From contig CAJVZD010000009.1 of the NCBI GenBank assembly GCA_913019905.1, positions 62,001 to 126,000 of the forward strand: 64,000 nt of DNA. Reading direction: 5' to 3'. This DNA comes from an uncultured Cellvibrionales bacterium. Lineage in GTDB: Bacteria > Pseudomonadota > Gammaproteobacteria > Pseudomonadales > Dasaniaceae. Shown here one piece after another: positions 31,275 through 40,676 of the stretch. Position 1 is the first letter of the stretch, and each line of letters begins with the position of its first letter. A model generated the notes under the pieces. The model saw only the letters and a program-made list of their open reading frames with translations, made no database searches and was not told the origin of the DNA. A program made the translations under genes and the position numbers.

Positions 31275-32570
31275 TTGTACCCGGTGAAAATTGGTATCTG
31301 TGGTCTAGGCACAGTTGGTAGTGGAACTCTAAATGTTATTACACGCAATCAAGCAGAAATCTCTGCGAGGGCTGGGTGTGAAATAGTGGTAGCGCATATT
31401 GGAGCGAGGCGAGGCGCTGACATTGATGGAATAAAGGTAAGCACCGATATTTTTGCCGTTGCAGAAGACCCTGATATCGACATTCTTGTTGAATTAATCG
31501 GTGGAACAACGGTTGCTAAAGATTTAGTGATGGCTGCCATTGCTAAGGGAAAGCACGTGGTAACTGCCAACAAAGCGTTGATCGCCGAGCATGGCAATGA
31601 AATATTTGAAGCGGCGGAGAAGAGCGGCGTATGTGTTGCTTTTGAATCTGCTGTGGCGGGTGGCATACCCATTATTAAAGCCATTCGTGAAGGTTTGGCA
31701 GGGAATAAAATCGAATGGTTGGCTGGTATTATTAACGGAACCGGAAATTTTATTCTGACAGAAATGCGCGAAAAAGGCCGAGATTTTTCAGATGTTTTAC
31801 AAGAAGCGCAAGATCTAGGTTACGCGGAAGCCGACCCTACTTTTGATGTTGAAGGCATAGACGCCGCTCATAAATTGGTCATCCTTGCCTCACTGGCCTT
31901 TGGAATTCCGCTGCAGTTTGAAAAGGTCTATACCGAGGGGATTACGAAAATCTCCATAGAAGATGTCGGTTATGCCGAGGAGCTGGGCTATCGCATTAAG
32001 CATCTGGGCGTTGCAAGAAAAACAGATAATGGTGTTGAGTTGCGAGTCCATCCGACATTAATCCCCGAAAAACGTCTCATTGCAAATGTTAACGGGGTAA
32101 TGAATGCGGTATTGGTACAGGGTGATGCGGTAGGCCCGACTTTGTATTACGGTGCAGGAGCAGGTGCAGAACCGACGGCTTCGTCGGTGGTCGCTGATAT
32201 TGTTGATATCGCTCGCAGTTTAAGTGCAGATCCTAAGCATAGGGTTCCCTATCTGGCGTTTCACCCACATGCTTTAAACGATACGCCCATAGTTGGAATC
32301 AATGAAATCGAAACGGCGTATTATTTGAGAATGTCTGCCGAAGATAAGCCTGGAGTACTTTCTCAGGTTGCGCAAATATTGTCTGATGGTGGGATCAGTA
32401 TCGAGGCCATTATCCAGAAGCCGCCGGCTACGCTAGCTGAGCATGTGCCCTTGATAATCCTGACCAATCGATCGTTGGAAAGTAGATTAATTTCCGCAAT
32501 TTCAAAAATAGAAGCGTTGGAAAATATTGCTGGAGAAGTCACGCGTATTCGCGTTGAGTCACTCGGCTAA
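31275..32570 (+). CDS. hom: homoserine dehydrogenase
   Basis: 431 aa. Rossmann domain (VKIGICGLGTVGSGTLNV), catalytic region with AGGIPIIKAIREGLAGN and GIINGTGNFILTEM, and LGYAEADPTFDVEGIDAAHK; a C-terminal ACT domain (YYLRMSAEDKPGVLSQVAQI) is expected to bind threonine for feedback inhibition. Reduces aspartate semialdehyde to homoserine. I choose TTG 31275 because GAAGGGAG (31261-31268) is six bases upstream; an upstream TTG (31257) precedes that site and GTG 31284 is farther. thrC follows after a repeat-filled gap. Confidence 0.95.
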   Translation: MYPVKIGICGLGTVGSGTLNVITRNQAEISARAGCEIVVAHIGARRGADIDGIKVSTDIFAVAEDPDIDILVELIGGTTVAKDLVMAAIAKGKHVVTANKALIAEHGNEIFEAAEKSGVCVAFESAVAGGIPIIKAIREGLAGNKIEWLAGIINGTGNFILTEMREKGRDFSDVLQEAQDLGYAEADPTFDVEGIDAAHKLVILASLAFGIPLQFEKVYTEGITKISIEDVGYAEELGYRIKHLGVARKTDNGVELRVHPTLIPEKRLIANVNGVMNAVLVQGDAVGPTLYYGAGAGAEPTASSVVADIVDIARSLSADPKHRVPYLAFHPHALNDTPIVGINEIETAYYLRMSAEDKPGVLSQVAQILSDGGISIEAIIQKPPATLAEHVPLIILTNRSLESRLISAISKIEALENIAGEVTRIRVESLG

Positions 32571-32594
32571 AAAGTGCTGCGTAGTTGCTCGCAG

Positions 32595-32738
32595 GAGTCT
32601 TCGACTTACTGGCAGGATGAGTCGTCAGCTTCTTGGTATCAGGAGTCGTCAACTTCTTAGTCTCAGGAGTCGTCAACTTATTAATCGAATGAGTCTTCAA
32701 GTTCTTGATCGATTGAGTCGTTTACTTAATCATGCCAT
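32595..32738. repeat. 24-bp tandem repeat, 6 units, between hom and thrC
   Basis: Six consecutive 24-bp units, all starting gagtc (gagtcttcgactt, gagtcgtcagctt, gagtcgtcaactt twice, gagtcttcaagtt, gagtcgtttactt), in perfect register from 24 bp after the hom stop. One frame through it (32527-32838, plus) is open and would give SRQLLxxR-like octapeptides, but that frame overlaps hom and is probably fortuitous. Confidence 0.85.
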
Positions 32739-32834
32739 AAGCCACCGGCTCGACACGCAATCAAAAAGACACGACATCGGATCTTTAAGGTCTGGACAAA
32801 TTACACAGATATTTTGGAAAAACGGTAGGGAAAA

Positions 32835-34232
32835 ATGAAATATATTAGTACCCGTGGTCAGTCACCCGCGTTAAATTTTGAAGAGGTTTTGTTAACAGGG
32901 CTTGCGCCTGACGGCGGGCTTTATGTACCGGAAACGCTGCCGAAATTTTCTCAGCAGGAAATCGCTTCCTGGACAACCTTGAACTATTCCGAATTGGCTT
33001 TCAAGATAGTTCAGCCTTTTGTCGGTGAATGTATTCCCGCTGATGATTTAAAGGCGATTATCGATGATACCTACGTAGAGTTTCGTCACCCCGCTGTTGC
33101 CCCGTTAGTACAACTAGACCATAACGAATGGGTACTGGAACTCTTTCAAGGTCCGACCTTAGCATTTAAAGATTTTGCATTGCAGATGTTGGGGCGGTTG
33201 CTCGATTACGTACTGGAGCGGCGCCATCAGAAAGTCGTTATTATGGGCGCTACGTCCGGAGATACTGGATCTGCTGCAATTCAAGGCTGTAAAAGATGTA
33301 ACAACATCGATATATTTATTTTACACCCTTATCAGCGCGTGTCAGAAGTACAGCGTCGTCAAATGACCACAATACTGGCCGATAATATTCACAATATTGC
33401 CGTTAAAGGAAATTTCGACGATTGTCAGTCAATGGTCAAAGCCAGTTTTAATGACAAGAGCTTTTTGCCGGAAGATCGTCAGCTGGTTGCTGTTAATTCG
33501 ATAAACTGGGCGAGAATCATGGCTCAGATTGTCTACTATTTTTATGCCTCACTGTCTTTGGGTGGACCCATGCGTCCGGTCGCCTTCTCGGTTCCCACAG
33601 GCAATTTTGGTGACATCTACGCTGGATATCTGGCTTCTAAGATGGGTTTACCCATTGATCAGTTGATTGTCGCAACCAATACTAACGATATTCTTCATAG
33701 GTGCATTAGCAACAACGATTTCGTAAAACACGACTTGGAACATACGCTGTCGCCGAGCATGGATATCGTTGTCTCAAGTAATTTTGAACGTATTCTCTTC
33801 GATTGCTATGATCGCGACGGTTTGGCTATTGGTGACTTAATGACGCGATTTCAGTCAGAAGATGTTGTATTGTCGAATTCTGCTTTTGCGAGTCTCAATG
33901 GCCTTTTCGACAGTTACACTGTTGACGACGGACAAACAATTAAGACGATCGAAGATGTTTACGAAAAAAACGAATATCTTCTTGATCCGCATTCTGCAAT
34001 TGGTGTTGAGGCTGCGAGAAAAGTACGTCGTAGTTACGATGTTCCTATGATAACTCTGGCGACTGCTCACCCTGCAAAGTTTCCGGAAGCCGTAATGAAG
34101 GCGGGATTTCCGCATGAACCAGAGTTACCCCATCATATGTCTAGTCTATTTAGTGATGAGGAGCGAGTGGACATTATTGAAAACGATTTGAGTAAAGTCC
34201 ATCAGTTCATGAATGAGCATATTTCTTCGTAG
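32835..34232 (+). CDS. thrC: threonine synthase
   Basis: 465 aa, long (E. coli/yeast-like class) enzyme. MKYISTRGQSPALNFEEVLLTGLAPDGGLYVP at the start; PLP lysine in GPTLAFKDFALQMLG; ATSGDTGSAA for phosphate binding; VPTGNFGDIYAGYLA. Converts O-phosphohomoserine to threonine, the last step after hom. thrB is not between them, so homoserine kinase must be encoded elsewhere, as in pseudomonads. Confidence 0.97.
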   Translation: MKYISTRGQSPALNFEEVLLTGLAPDGGLYVPETLPKFSQQEIASWTTLNYSELAFKIVQPFVGECIPADDLKAIIDDTYVEFRHPAVAPLVQLDHNEWVLELFQGPTLAFKDFALQMLGRLLDYVLERRHQKVVIMGATSGDTGSAAIQGCKRCNNIDIFILHPYQRVSEVQRRQMTTILADNIHNIAVKGNFDDCQSMVKASFNDKSFLPEDRQLVAVNSINWARIMAQIVYYFYASLSLGGPMRPVAFSVPTGNFGDIYAGYLASKMGLPIDQLIVATNTNDILHRCISNNDFVKHDLEHTLSPSMDIVVSSNFERILFDCYDRDGLAIGDLMTRFQSEDVVLSNSAFASLNGLFDSYTVDDGQTIKTIEDVYEKNEYLLDPHSAIGVEAARKVRRSYDVPMITLATAHPAKFPEAVMKAGFPHEPELPHHMSSLFSDEERVDIIENDLSKVHQFMNEHISS

Positions 34233-34332
34233 ATCCGTAGTTTGTTTACATGGGGTGGTTTCACGAGGAGAAAAATTCAGCGTGCAACCACTCGAATAAT
34301 TTCTCTGGTTTATCGGAAACAGGTGTATATTT

Positions 34333-36084
34333 TTGTCCTCCTCCATAAAAAAAATCCAACGAAGATCGAAAATAGATTTAGATGACTGCCATTTTAGTAA
34401 TAAATACCCTCCGATATTACAGCATATCTTTGCTAGTCGTGGCGCACTTAGTGACCAGGATACAGTTACCGATCTCGATCGTTTACTGAACCCTAATTCT
34501 TTGAAAGGCCTCGATGGCGCTTTATCATTAATCGTAGAGGCATTGGAAGAGGAGCAAAAAATTCTTATTGTTGGTGACTTTGATGCAGATGGAGCAACCA
34601 GCAGCGCTTTAGCAATCTTGGCACTACGGGCAATGGGTGCAAAAGATGTCGATTTTCTGGTACCCAATCGCTTCGAATACGGATACGGCCTAACGCCAAA
34701 AATTGTCGAGGTTGCCAAAGGTCTGAATCCAAATTTAATCATCACCGTAGACAATGGAATATCGAGTGTCGATGGCGTTTTGGCGGCTAATGCAGCAGGT
34801 ATCAAGGTTTTGGTGACCGATCACCATTTACCGGGTAAACAACTTCCAGAAGCGGCGGCCATCGTTAATCCCAATCAACCTGGTTGTCAGTTTCCCAGCA
34901 AAAACCTGGCAGGCGTTGGCGTCATATTCTACGTGATGTCAGCCCTTAGGAGTCGGTTAAAATCTTGCGATTGGTTTAGCCAGCGTAATTTAGAAGAACC
35001 TCGGATGGCTGATTATCTGGATCTGGTTGCGCTTGGAACGGTTGCAGATGTTGTCCCTTTGGATATGAACAATCGAATTTTGGTCGCTCAAGGACTAAGA
35101 CGTATTAGAGCCGGCCGAACGAGACCTGCGATTCGGGCTCTGCTGGATGTTTCTCGGCGCAACATAAGTAGAATAGTTAGTTCCGACTTGGGCTTTGCTA
35201 TTGGTCCACGCTTAAATGCTGTGGGTCGACTGGATGACATGAGCCTGGGCATTCGATGCTTGATTTCTGATGACGAATATCTAACACAAGAAATTGCATC
35301 TCAAATGGACGACCTTAATCAGGATAGAAAAGCGATTGAATCAGGGATGCAACAGGAAGCATTAAGCAGTTTGAAATCTATCAATATTAAGGAGGGGGAA
35401 TTACCCTACGGCTTGTGTCTCTATGATCCCGATTGGCACCAGGGTGTTATTGGTATTCTGGCATCGCGTATTAAGGACCAGTATCATCGTCCTGTTATCG
35501 CTTTTGCAAACGAAGATTCTAATAAATCAATAAAGGGGTCCGCACGATCCATTCCAGGCTTCCATATTCGCGATGCGCTGGATTCCATCGCGTCAAAATA
35601 TCCCCATGTACTGAGTAAGTTTGGGGGGCATGCGATGGCGGCTGGAATGAGCCTCGAGAAAGAGCATTATGAAACCTTTTCCTCAGCATTCGATGAGGAG
35701 GTTAAACGACAGTTGTCGGAGGGCGATTTACAGGCGGTGTTGCATAGTGACGGAGAGTTGAGCGAGCAGGATTTTAACCTGCAAATAGCGACAGAGTTAC
35801 GAGAAGCAGGGCCTTGGGGGCAACATTTTCCAGAGCCGGCCTTTGATGGAGAGTTTATTGTCGTTACACAGCGCATAGTCGGACAGAAGCATTTAAAATT
35901 GGTCCTGGCGACTGATATATCTGGAAAGAATACAGTCGACGCTATAGCCTTTAATATTGATCCTGTGATTTGGCCGAACGAACGTGCGGAAAAGATAAGA
36001 GCGGTTTTTAAACTCGATGTAAATGAATATCGAGGAAAAGAATCCTTGCAGCTAATGATCGAGTACATGGAAATAATTCAATAG
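34333..36084 (+). CDS. recJ: single-stranded-DNA-specific exonuclease RecJ
   Basis: 583 aa from TTG 34333, with ACAGGTG upstream. DHH phosphoesterase motifs: VGDFDADGATSSALA (I), VTVDNG-type ITVDNGISS (II), VTDHHLPG (III), LGTVADVVPLD (IV), then DHHA1 GSARSIPGFHIRDALD and GGHAMAAGMSL, and a C-terminal OB domain. Degrades ssDNA 5' to 3' in recombination and mismatch repair. Located after thrC as in pseudomonads. Confidence 0.96.
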   Translation: MSSSIKKIQRRSKIDLDDCHFSNKYPPILQHIFASRGALSDQDTVTDLDRLLNPNSLKGLDGALSLIVEALEEEQKILIVGDFDADGATSSALAILALRAMGAKDVDFLVPNRFEYGYGLTPKIVEVAKGLNPNLIITVDNGISSVDGVLAANAAGIKVLVTDHHLPGKQLPEAAAIVNPNQPGCQFPSKNLAGVGVIFYVMSALRSRLKSCDWFSQRNLEEPRMADYLDLVALGTVADVVPLDMNNRILVAQGLRRIRAGRTRPAIRALLDVSRRNISRIVSSDLGFAIGPRLNAVGRLDDMSLGIRCLISDDEYLTQEIASQMDDLNQDRKAIESGMQQEALSSLKSINIKEGELPYGLCLYDPDWHQGVIGILASRIKDQYHRPVIAFANEDSNKSIKGSARSIPGFHIRDALDSIASKYPHVLSKFGGHAMAAGMSLEKEHYETFSSAFDEEVKRQLSEGDLQAVLHSDGELSEQDFNLQIATELREAGPWGQHFPEPAFDGEFIVVTQRIVGQKHLKLVLATDISGKNTVDAIAFNIDPVIWPNERAEKIRAVFKLDVNEYRGKESLQLMIEYMEIIQ

Positions 36085-36226
36085 CATCGTTGTTCCTGTC
36101 ATTGTTTTCCGATAGTTAGATGTTGCTAGTCTGCAGGACACCATTTTTCTACAGTAATAGCCATCGCCCATCATATGTTATCTTCCAACGTCAAAGTTGT
36201 TGGGAAAATTTGTCATTGAAATGCGG

Positions 36227-36232
36227 TATAAT
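36227..36232 (+). promoter_or_regulatory. candidate -10 element upstream of aroA
   Basis: A perfect TATAAT in GCGGTATAATGCCGC, about 120 bp before the aroA start. A good -35 at 17 bp is not evident, so confidence is limited. Confidence 0.4.
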
Positions 36233-36353
36233 GCCGCGGAATGTTTAACAGCCTTTAATTCAGCTACCTCTAAAAGTGTGACCGGGCGGGCAACAGTTGC
36301 CTAAACGCGAAATTGACTATTGTGTTCGTTCACATACAAAACGGAAAAGATTT

Positions 36354-37643
36354 ATGGAAAGTCTCATTTTGAAACCCATTAAAAAAATCGATGGGGAAAT
36401 TCATTTGCCGGGGTCGAAAAGTGTTTCCAATAGGGCGTTGCTGCTCGCCGCGCTCGCCGAAGGAACGACAGAAATCACTAATTTACTGGATAGCGATGAT
36501 ATTCGGCATATGTTGACTGCGCTTGCACAACTCGGCGTAGATTATAAGTTAACAGACAATAATACCCGCTGCGTCGTTAATGGCTTGGGTGGTGCTTTCT
36601 CTAGCGAACAAGCGATGACTTTGTTTCTTGGGAATGCCGGTACCGCCATGCGACCTTTGTGCGCAGCGTTGGCAGCGAGTCAGGGCGAGTTCGTAATAAC
36701 GGGCGAGCCGCGGATGGAAGAACGCCCCATAGGCGCCTTAATAGATGCCTTGCGCGAGGCCGGTGCAGAAATCAACTACCAAAAGACTGAGGGATATCCT
36801 CCCTTGAAGATTGTGGGTAGGGGCTTAAAAGGCGGCAAAGTTACCATCAATGGGGAAATATCCAGCCAATTTTTAACGGCTTTTCTACTCACTGCGCCCC
36901 TAGCGGCACAAGATACGGAAATTACTATTGAAGGCGAATTGGTTTCAAAGCCGTATATTGATATTACTCTCAATCTTATGAGCCAGTTTGGTATTACTGT
37001 TGAAAACAATAACTATCAGACGTTTCGGGTTTCTGGAAATTCGTCCTATGTATCGCCGGGGAAAGTATTGGTTGAGGGCGATGCGTCCTCAGCTTCCTAT
37101 TTTTTAGCTGCGGGTGCTATTAAGGGCGGAACGATCAAAGTCTCGGGCATCGGCAAGAAGAGCATACAGGGTGATATTCGTTTTGCAGAAGTGTTAGAGG
37201 CTATGGGGGCTTCCATTGATTGGGGAGAGGACTATATCGAAGCATCCTATGGCGGCGAGCTCAATGGAATTGATATGGATATGAATCATATTCCCGACGC
37301 AGCAATGACTATAGCTACAACCGCATTGTACGCGCGAGGAAAAACTACGATTCGTAACATATATAATTGGCGGGTAAAGGAATGTGACCGTTTAGCGGCA
37401 ATGGCGACAGAGTTGCGCAAGATTGGCGCAGAGGTTGTCGAGGGAAGAGATTTCATAGAAATATCACCCCCAGAGGTTTTTAGGGAGGCGGCCATTGATA
37501 CTTATGATGATCACCGTATGGCCATGTGTTTTTCCCTAGTCGCTCTAAGCGATAAAGCGGTCACAATCAATGATCCTGGTTGTACGGCTAAAACGTTTCC
37601 GGATTACTTCGAAAAGCTAGCATCCGTCAGTCTTCGCGGTTAG
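36354..37643 (+). CDS. aroA: 3-phosphoshikimate 1-carboxyvinyltransferase (EPSP synthase)
   Basis: 429 aa from ATG 36354, behind ACGGAAAAGA; an upstream in-frame TTG (36297) would add an unlikely basic leader. Motifs: [82 protein letters not shown]. Joins shikimate-3-phosphate and PEP in aromatic amino-acid synthesis. It stands away from the common serC/cmk context. An 18-bp tandem repeat begins 49 bp after its stop. Confidence 0.96.
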   Translation: MESLILKPIKKIDGEIHLPGSKSVSNRALLLAALAEGTTEITNLLDSDDIRHMLTALAQLGVDYKLTDNNTRCVVNGLGGAFSSEQAMTLFLGNAGTAMRPLCAALAASQGEFVITGEPRMEERPIGALIDALREAGAEINYQKTEGYPPLKIVGRGLKGGKVTINGEISSQFLTAFLLTAPLAAQDTEITIEGELVSKPYIDITLNLMSQFGITVENNNYQTFRVSGNSSYVSPGKVLVEGDASSASYFLAAGAIKGGTIKVSGIGKKSIQGDIRFAEVLEAMGASIDWGEDYIEASYGGELNGIDMDMNHIPDAAMTIATTALYARGKTTIRNIYNWRVKECDRLAAMATELRKIGAEVVEGRDFIEISPPEVFREAAIDTYDDHRMAMCFSLVALSDKAVTINDPGCTAKTFPDYFEKLASVSLRG

Positions 37644-37691
37644 TTCATTTTTCGGCTGAGGCATAAGTCTTATCGGGAGGGTCTTGGTAAC

Positions 37692-37781
37692 ACTGTCCCG
37701 TGCTAGGAAACTGTTCCTCACTAAGACACCTTTCCTGACTAAAAAACTGTACCTGATTAAAACACGGTTCCAGAATACACC
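37692..37781. repeat. 18-bp tandem repeat, 5 units, after aroA
   Basis: Units actgtcccgtgctaggaa, actgttcctcactaagac, acctttcctgactaaaaa, actgtacctgattaaaac and acggttccagaatacacc run without a gap between aroA and the LanC-like gene. The minus-strand frame across it is open and would give hexapeptides like VLIRYS/FLVRKG/VLVRNS/FLARDS, probably fortuitous. Confidence 0.8.
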
Positions 37782-37886
37782 GTATTTTATGGCCCTGCGA
37801 ACCGTGGGGGAAATCCTCGGATAAGTCTCTTTTGAAAACCTGCCTTTTGCCATATACTGTGAAAAAAAGATTCCAGGAAGGTCCCC

Positions 37887-39206
37887 ATGATGACGCATCA
37901 ACAAGCGATCGATAGCGCAATATCCGCCGCAGCGTGGATCAACCAGTTTCAGCAGAGGACTGAGCACGGTCTTTGTTGGAGCCGAACTCCAGAAAAACCA
38001 AAAGGTGTACGGCGCGATCTTTATCACGGGTCTGCGGGAATCGCGCTGTTCATGACGGAGCACTATCTGGCGACGGGAGATGTCTCTTACCGAGATACGG
38101 CAAGGGCTGCCGGAGCCGATATTGATTTCTATTTACGCTCCAAGGATTTTTTGTCCTGTGCAATGTTAACAGGCTGGCCCGGTTATGCTTTTGCGCTCAA
38201 TGAAATATCCAAACACTGTGATGTCCCTGAACTTCGCGATGCGGCTATCTATTGTCTGGATAAACTTCGTGCCCAAGCTACAACAGTGGGTAGCGGTATT
38301 GGGTTTATCGAGGAAATGCCTTTTTCCGACATTACTGGTTTTTCCGGAAAACGAGAGATCTTTGATACCTCGGTCGGAGCCGCCGGTGCCGCTTTAGTCT
38401 TAATATACGCACATGAAGAGGGTTTACACGAGCAGGCTCTCGATTGGGCGCAATCGATTTGCGATCGTTTGTTAGATGTGGCGACGAAAGTAGAAGGGGG
38501 GCTGACATGGGGGCTCATGAGTGATTGTCCTTTTCCGTTTGAGGCGCCAAATTTTGCGCACGGCGGCGCTGGCGTGGGTTACTTGATGGCGCGCCTTTAT
38601 CAACATATCCCTGAGGAAAAATACCTTTCTGCTGCAACTCAAGCTGCAGCTTATCTCCAAACGATTGCGAGTCCAGTAGGAACGGGACACTTGGTACGCC
38701 ACACGATGGCACGAGATGGAGAAGGGCGGTTCTATCTCGGACAATGTCATGGACCACCAGGTACTGCCCGTTTGTTTCGTTTGCTGAGTGATATTTCGGG
38801 CGAGCAAGAATGGAACCAGTGGGGCCAAGGTTTAACTGACGGACTTATTGCAACTAAGGCGCCCGAGGAGCGGGGAGACGGGCTTTGGAATAACGTTTCT
38901 CAGTGTTGTTGTGACGCGGGAATCGGCGACCACGCCCTGTTTCTATATCGTGATACACAAAATGAAAAATACCTGGACCTCGCTTTGCGGACAGGCACTG
39001 AAATAATCCGTCGCAGTGAAAAAGACGATGTAACGTCTAATCTATATTGGCCGCAAGCTGAGCATCGTGCGAGGCCGGACTTCGTCGAAAATCAAACCGG
39101 CTATATGCAGGGTGCCGCCGGTGTAGGTAGCTTTTTACTTCATTTAGCGACCGTTGAAAAAGGGGATCCTGTCAAAATTATCTTTCCTGATGCGCCCCTC
39201 ATATAG
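37887..39206 (+). CDS. LanC-like (lanthionine synthetase C-family) protein
   Basis: 439 aa, alpha/alpha-toroid like LanC. N222-F-A-H225-G matches the catalytic His of the family; C287 in QCHGPPG matches the first zinc Cys; C340-C341-C342-D in SQCCCDAGIGD matches the Cys-His-Gly site, with Cys where the zinc-ligand His usually stands. Cyclases of this fold add Cys thiols to dehydroamino acids, and eukaryotic LANCL proteins act on glutathione/dehydro residues. No LanB/LanM dehydratase or precursor peptide is seen nearby. ATG 37887 behind AGGAAGG. Convergent with an O-methyltransferase gene. Confidence 0.82.
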   Translation: MMTHQQAIDSAISAAAWINQFQQRTEHGLCWSRTPEKPKGVRRDLYHGSAGIALFMTEHYLATGDVSYRDTARAAGADIDFYLRSKDFLSCAMLTGWPGYAFALNEISKHCDVPELRDAAIYCLDKLRAQATTVGSGIGFIEEMPFSDITGFSGKREIFDTSVGAAGAALVLIYAHEEGLHEQALDWAQSICDRLLDVATKVEGGLTWGLMSDCPFPFEAPNFAHGGAGVGYLMARLYQHIPEEKYLSAATQAAAYLQTIASPVGTGHLVRHTMARDGEGRFYLGQCHGPPGTARLFRLLSDISGEQEWNQWGQGLTDGLIATKAPEERGDGLWNNVSQCCCDAGIGDHALFLYRDTQNEKYLDLALRTGTEIIRRSEKDDVTSNLYWPQAEHRARPDFVENQTGYMQGAAGVGSFLLHLATVEKGDPVKIIFPDAPLI

Positions 39207-39252
39207 CTTTCTAAAGTTAATTGGGATTCTACGGGTCGGAGGAAAATTGACT

Positions 39253-39284
39253 GAAAAACCACAGGGTCCTTTTTGACCGTGTGG
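39253..39284 (-). terminator. terminator of the O-methyltransferase gene
   Basis: On minus, CCACACGGTC pairs (9 of 10) with GACCCTGTGG around AAAAAG and is followed by TTTTT, just after the methyltransferase stop. The hairpin may also slow transcripts from the convergent LanC-like gene. Confidence 0.7.
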
Positions 39285-39290
39285 GTTCCC

Positions 39291-40412
39291 CTATTCACGA
39301 ACTTGTAACACAATAAATTTGGCGAAGGTCGTGGCGTCGACAAGTTCTACTAGAGAAAACCCTGCTTCTTCAAAAAGTGAATTCCACTCCGTCAGTGTTC
39401 TCTCTCGTCCCTGGCAACCGATCAGCATTTGCATGTCAAAAGACGCAACATTCTTCTCTATGCCCACTTCTTCTGCAACCGCATCTGCGATTACCAATGT
39501 CGCTTTGATCCCGTTCATGGCAATTTTAATATTATGAAGTACCTTAAGGCATGCATTGTCATCAAGGGCATGAAAAACCGCCACGCACAGGAAAAGGTCT
39601 TGGTCGGACACGGCGTCTGGAATCTTTTCAAGAATATCGCCACCGAGAAAGTCAATTCGCTCCAAAACTTGAGGTGAAATTATGCCGGCCCAAAATTTTT
39701 CAGCATTATCAATTATCGAGGGGCGGTCCATAACTAATGCGCTCATTTCGGGATTGGCAGCAAGTATCGACAATGACTTGCTGCCCTTTGATCCGCCGAG
39801 ATCGACTATTCTGTTGAACCGTGACCAGTTAAAGTCATTCAGAAAGGTATTTTCAGTTAGTGCTTCTACCGTGTCCATTGCCTCGGAAAACAAGGAGTCA
39901 AATGCTTTGTTTTCATTCATATAATCGAAAAGACCGGTCCCGTGAGTTTGCTCAAAAGGCGTGTCACCGGACTTAATGCAATCCTCCAAGGGTTCGAGCC
40001 AGGGTTTTACCATTTCTGGTGAATTGTGCATCAGTATCATTGCCCGTACGTTTTGACTGTTGTCTTTCCGTAGATAGTTGGACATTTTTGTATTTTTGAA
40101 AACACGGTGTGAAATTTCTTTAAATACGCCGATCGAAGCTAACATTCGCATTAAGCGATAACAGTGATCTTCATGAAGTTGTAATTCTTGAGCGATAGTT
40201 ACTGTGTTTTTTGTATCATTTTTTAGTACGTCAGCGATCTCTAGTTTTGTTCCCACATACAGCGCGCGAGATTGCCAGAACACAGATCCCATTTGCATAA
40301 GCGCAAATGGTGCAGGCGTTACCTTGCGAGGTAGTGCGCTTATCCAGGAGGAGATTTTCATTAACCACTTAAAACGCCGGTTGCGGAATCTATTCATTTG
40401 ATAGGAATTCAT
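39291..40412 (-). CDS. SAM-dependent O-methyltransferase (acetylserotonin/CrtF-like)
   Basis: 373 aa. N-terminal winged-helix dimerisation domain (about 35-115: GTKLEIADVL, then YRLMRMLASIGVF) and a C-terminal Rossmann methyltransferase with VDLGGSKGSKSLSILAANP for SAM, then LFLCVAVFHALDDNACLKVL where the usual catalytic-base His of this family lies. Methylates hydroxyls of small aromatic or polyketide-like compounds in plants and bacteria; substrate unknown. ATG 40412 behind GTGAGG; GTG 40424 is an alternative. Lies downstream of a TetR gene on the same strand, across a 264-bp gap filled partly by a 14-bp repeat. Confidence 0.85.
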   Translation of the reverse strand: MNSYQMNRFRNRRFKWLMKISSWISALPRKVTPAPFALMQMGSVFWQSRALYVGTKLEIADVLKNDTKNTVTIAQELQLHEDHCYRLMRMLASIGVFKEISHRVFKNTKMSNYLRKDNSQNVRAMILMHNSPEMVKPWLEPLEDCIKSGDTPFEQTHGTGLFDYMNENKAFDSLFSEAMDTVEALTENTFLNDFNWSRFNRIVDLGGSKGSKSLSILAANPEMSALVMDRPSIIDNAEKFWAGIISPQVLERIDFLGGDILEKIPDAVSDQDLFLCVAVFHALDDNACLKVLHNIKIAMNGIKATLVIADAVAEEVGIEKNVASFDMQMLIGCQGRERTLTEWNSLFEEAGFSLVELVDATTFAKFIVLQVRE

Positions 40413-40525
40413 ATTGTGCCTCACGCTGCAATTACTTTTTTTAATAGAGTTGTCTGCGTCTTTAGGTAGTTAGGGTTTTCTGCCTAACAATTATGGGTAG
40501 CATTTTTTCGAAAGGGGCTGGTCTG

Positions 40526-40609
40526 GCCGCACTTGTTCAGCTGTACCTGTTCAGCCACACCTCGCCGGCCGCACCTCGCCGGCCGCACCTCGCCGGCCGC
40601 ACCATTTCA
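40526..40609. repeat. 14-bp tandem repeat, 6 units
   Basis: Units gccgcacttgttca, gctgtacctgttca, gccacacctcgccg, gccgcacctcgccg (twice) and gccgcaccatttca, with no gaps, between the TetR and methyltransferase genes. The two central copies are identical, suggesting recent expansion. Much richer in GC than the surroundings. Confidence 0.88.
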
Positions 40610-40676
40610 CGTGTCCGATGAAATGCTTTTAGGTTTCCGGTTTAGAAAATGCACGTCATAACATTAAGAGAATTAA

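Noticed and set aside
32595-32738. CRISPR array
   Set aside because: Units are contiguous and degenerate with no unique spacers, and no cas genes are near.
32527-32838. 103-aa plus frame with octapeptide repeats across the hom-thrC gap
   Set aside because: It overlaps the end of hom in another frame and its repeat comes from the 24-bp DNA repeat; no ribosome-binding site or family features.
37617-38063. 148-aa minus frame over the 18-bp repeat and the start of the LanC-like gene
   Set aside because: Overlaps two well-supported genes on the other strand and matches no family; open only because the repeat lacks stops in that frame.
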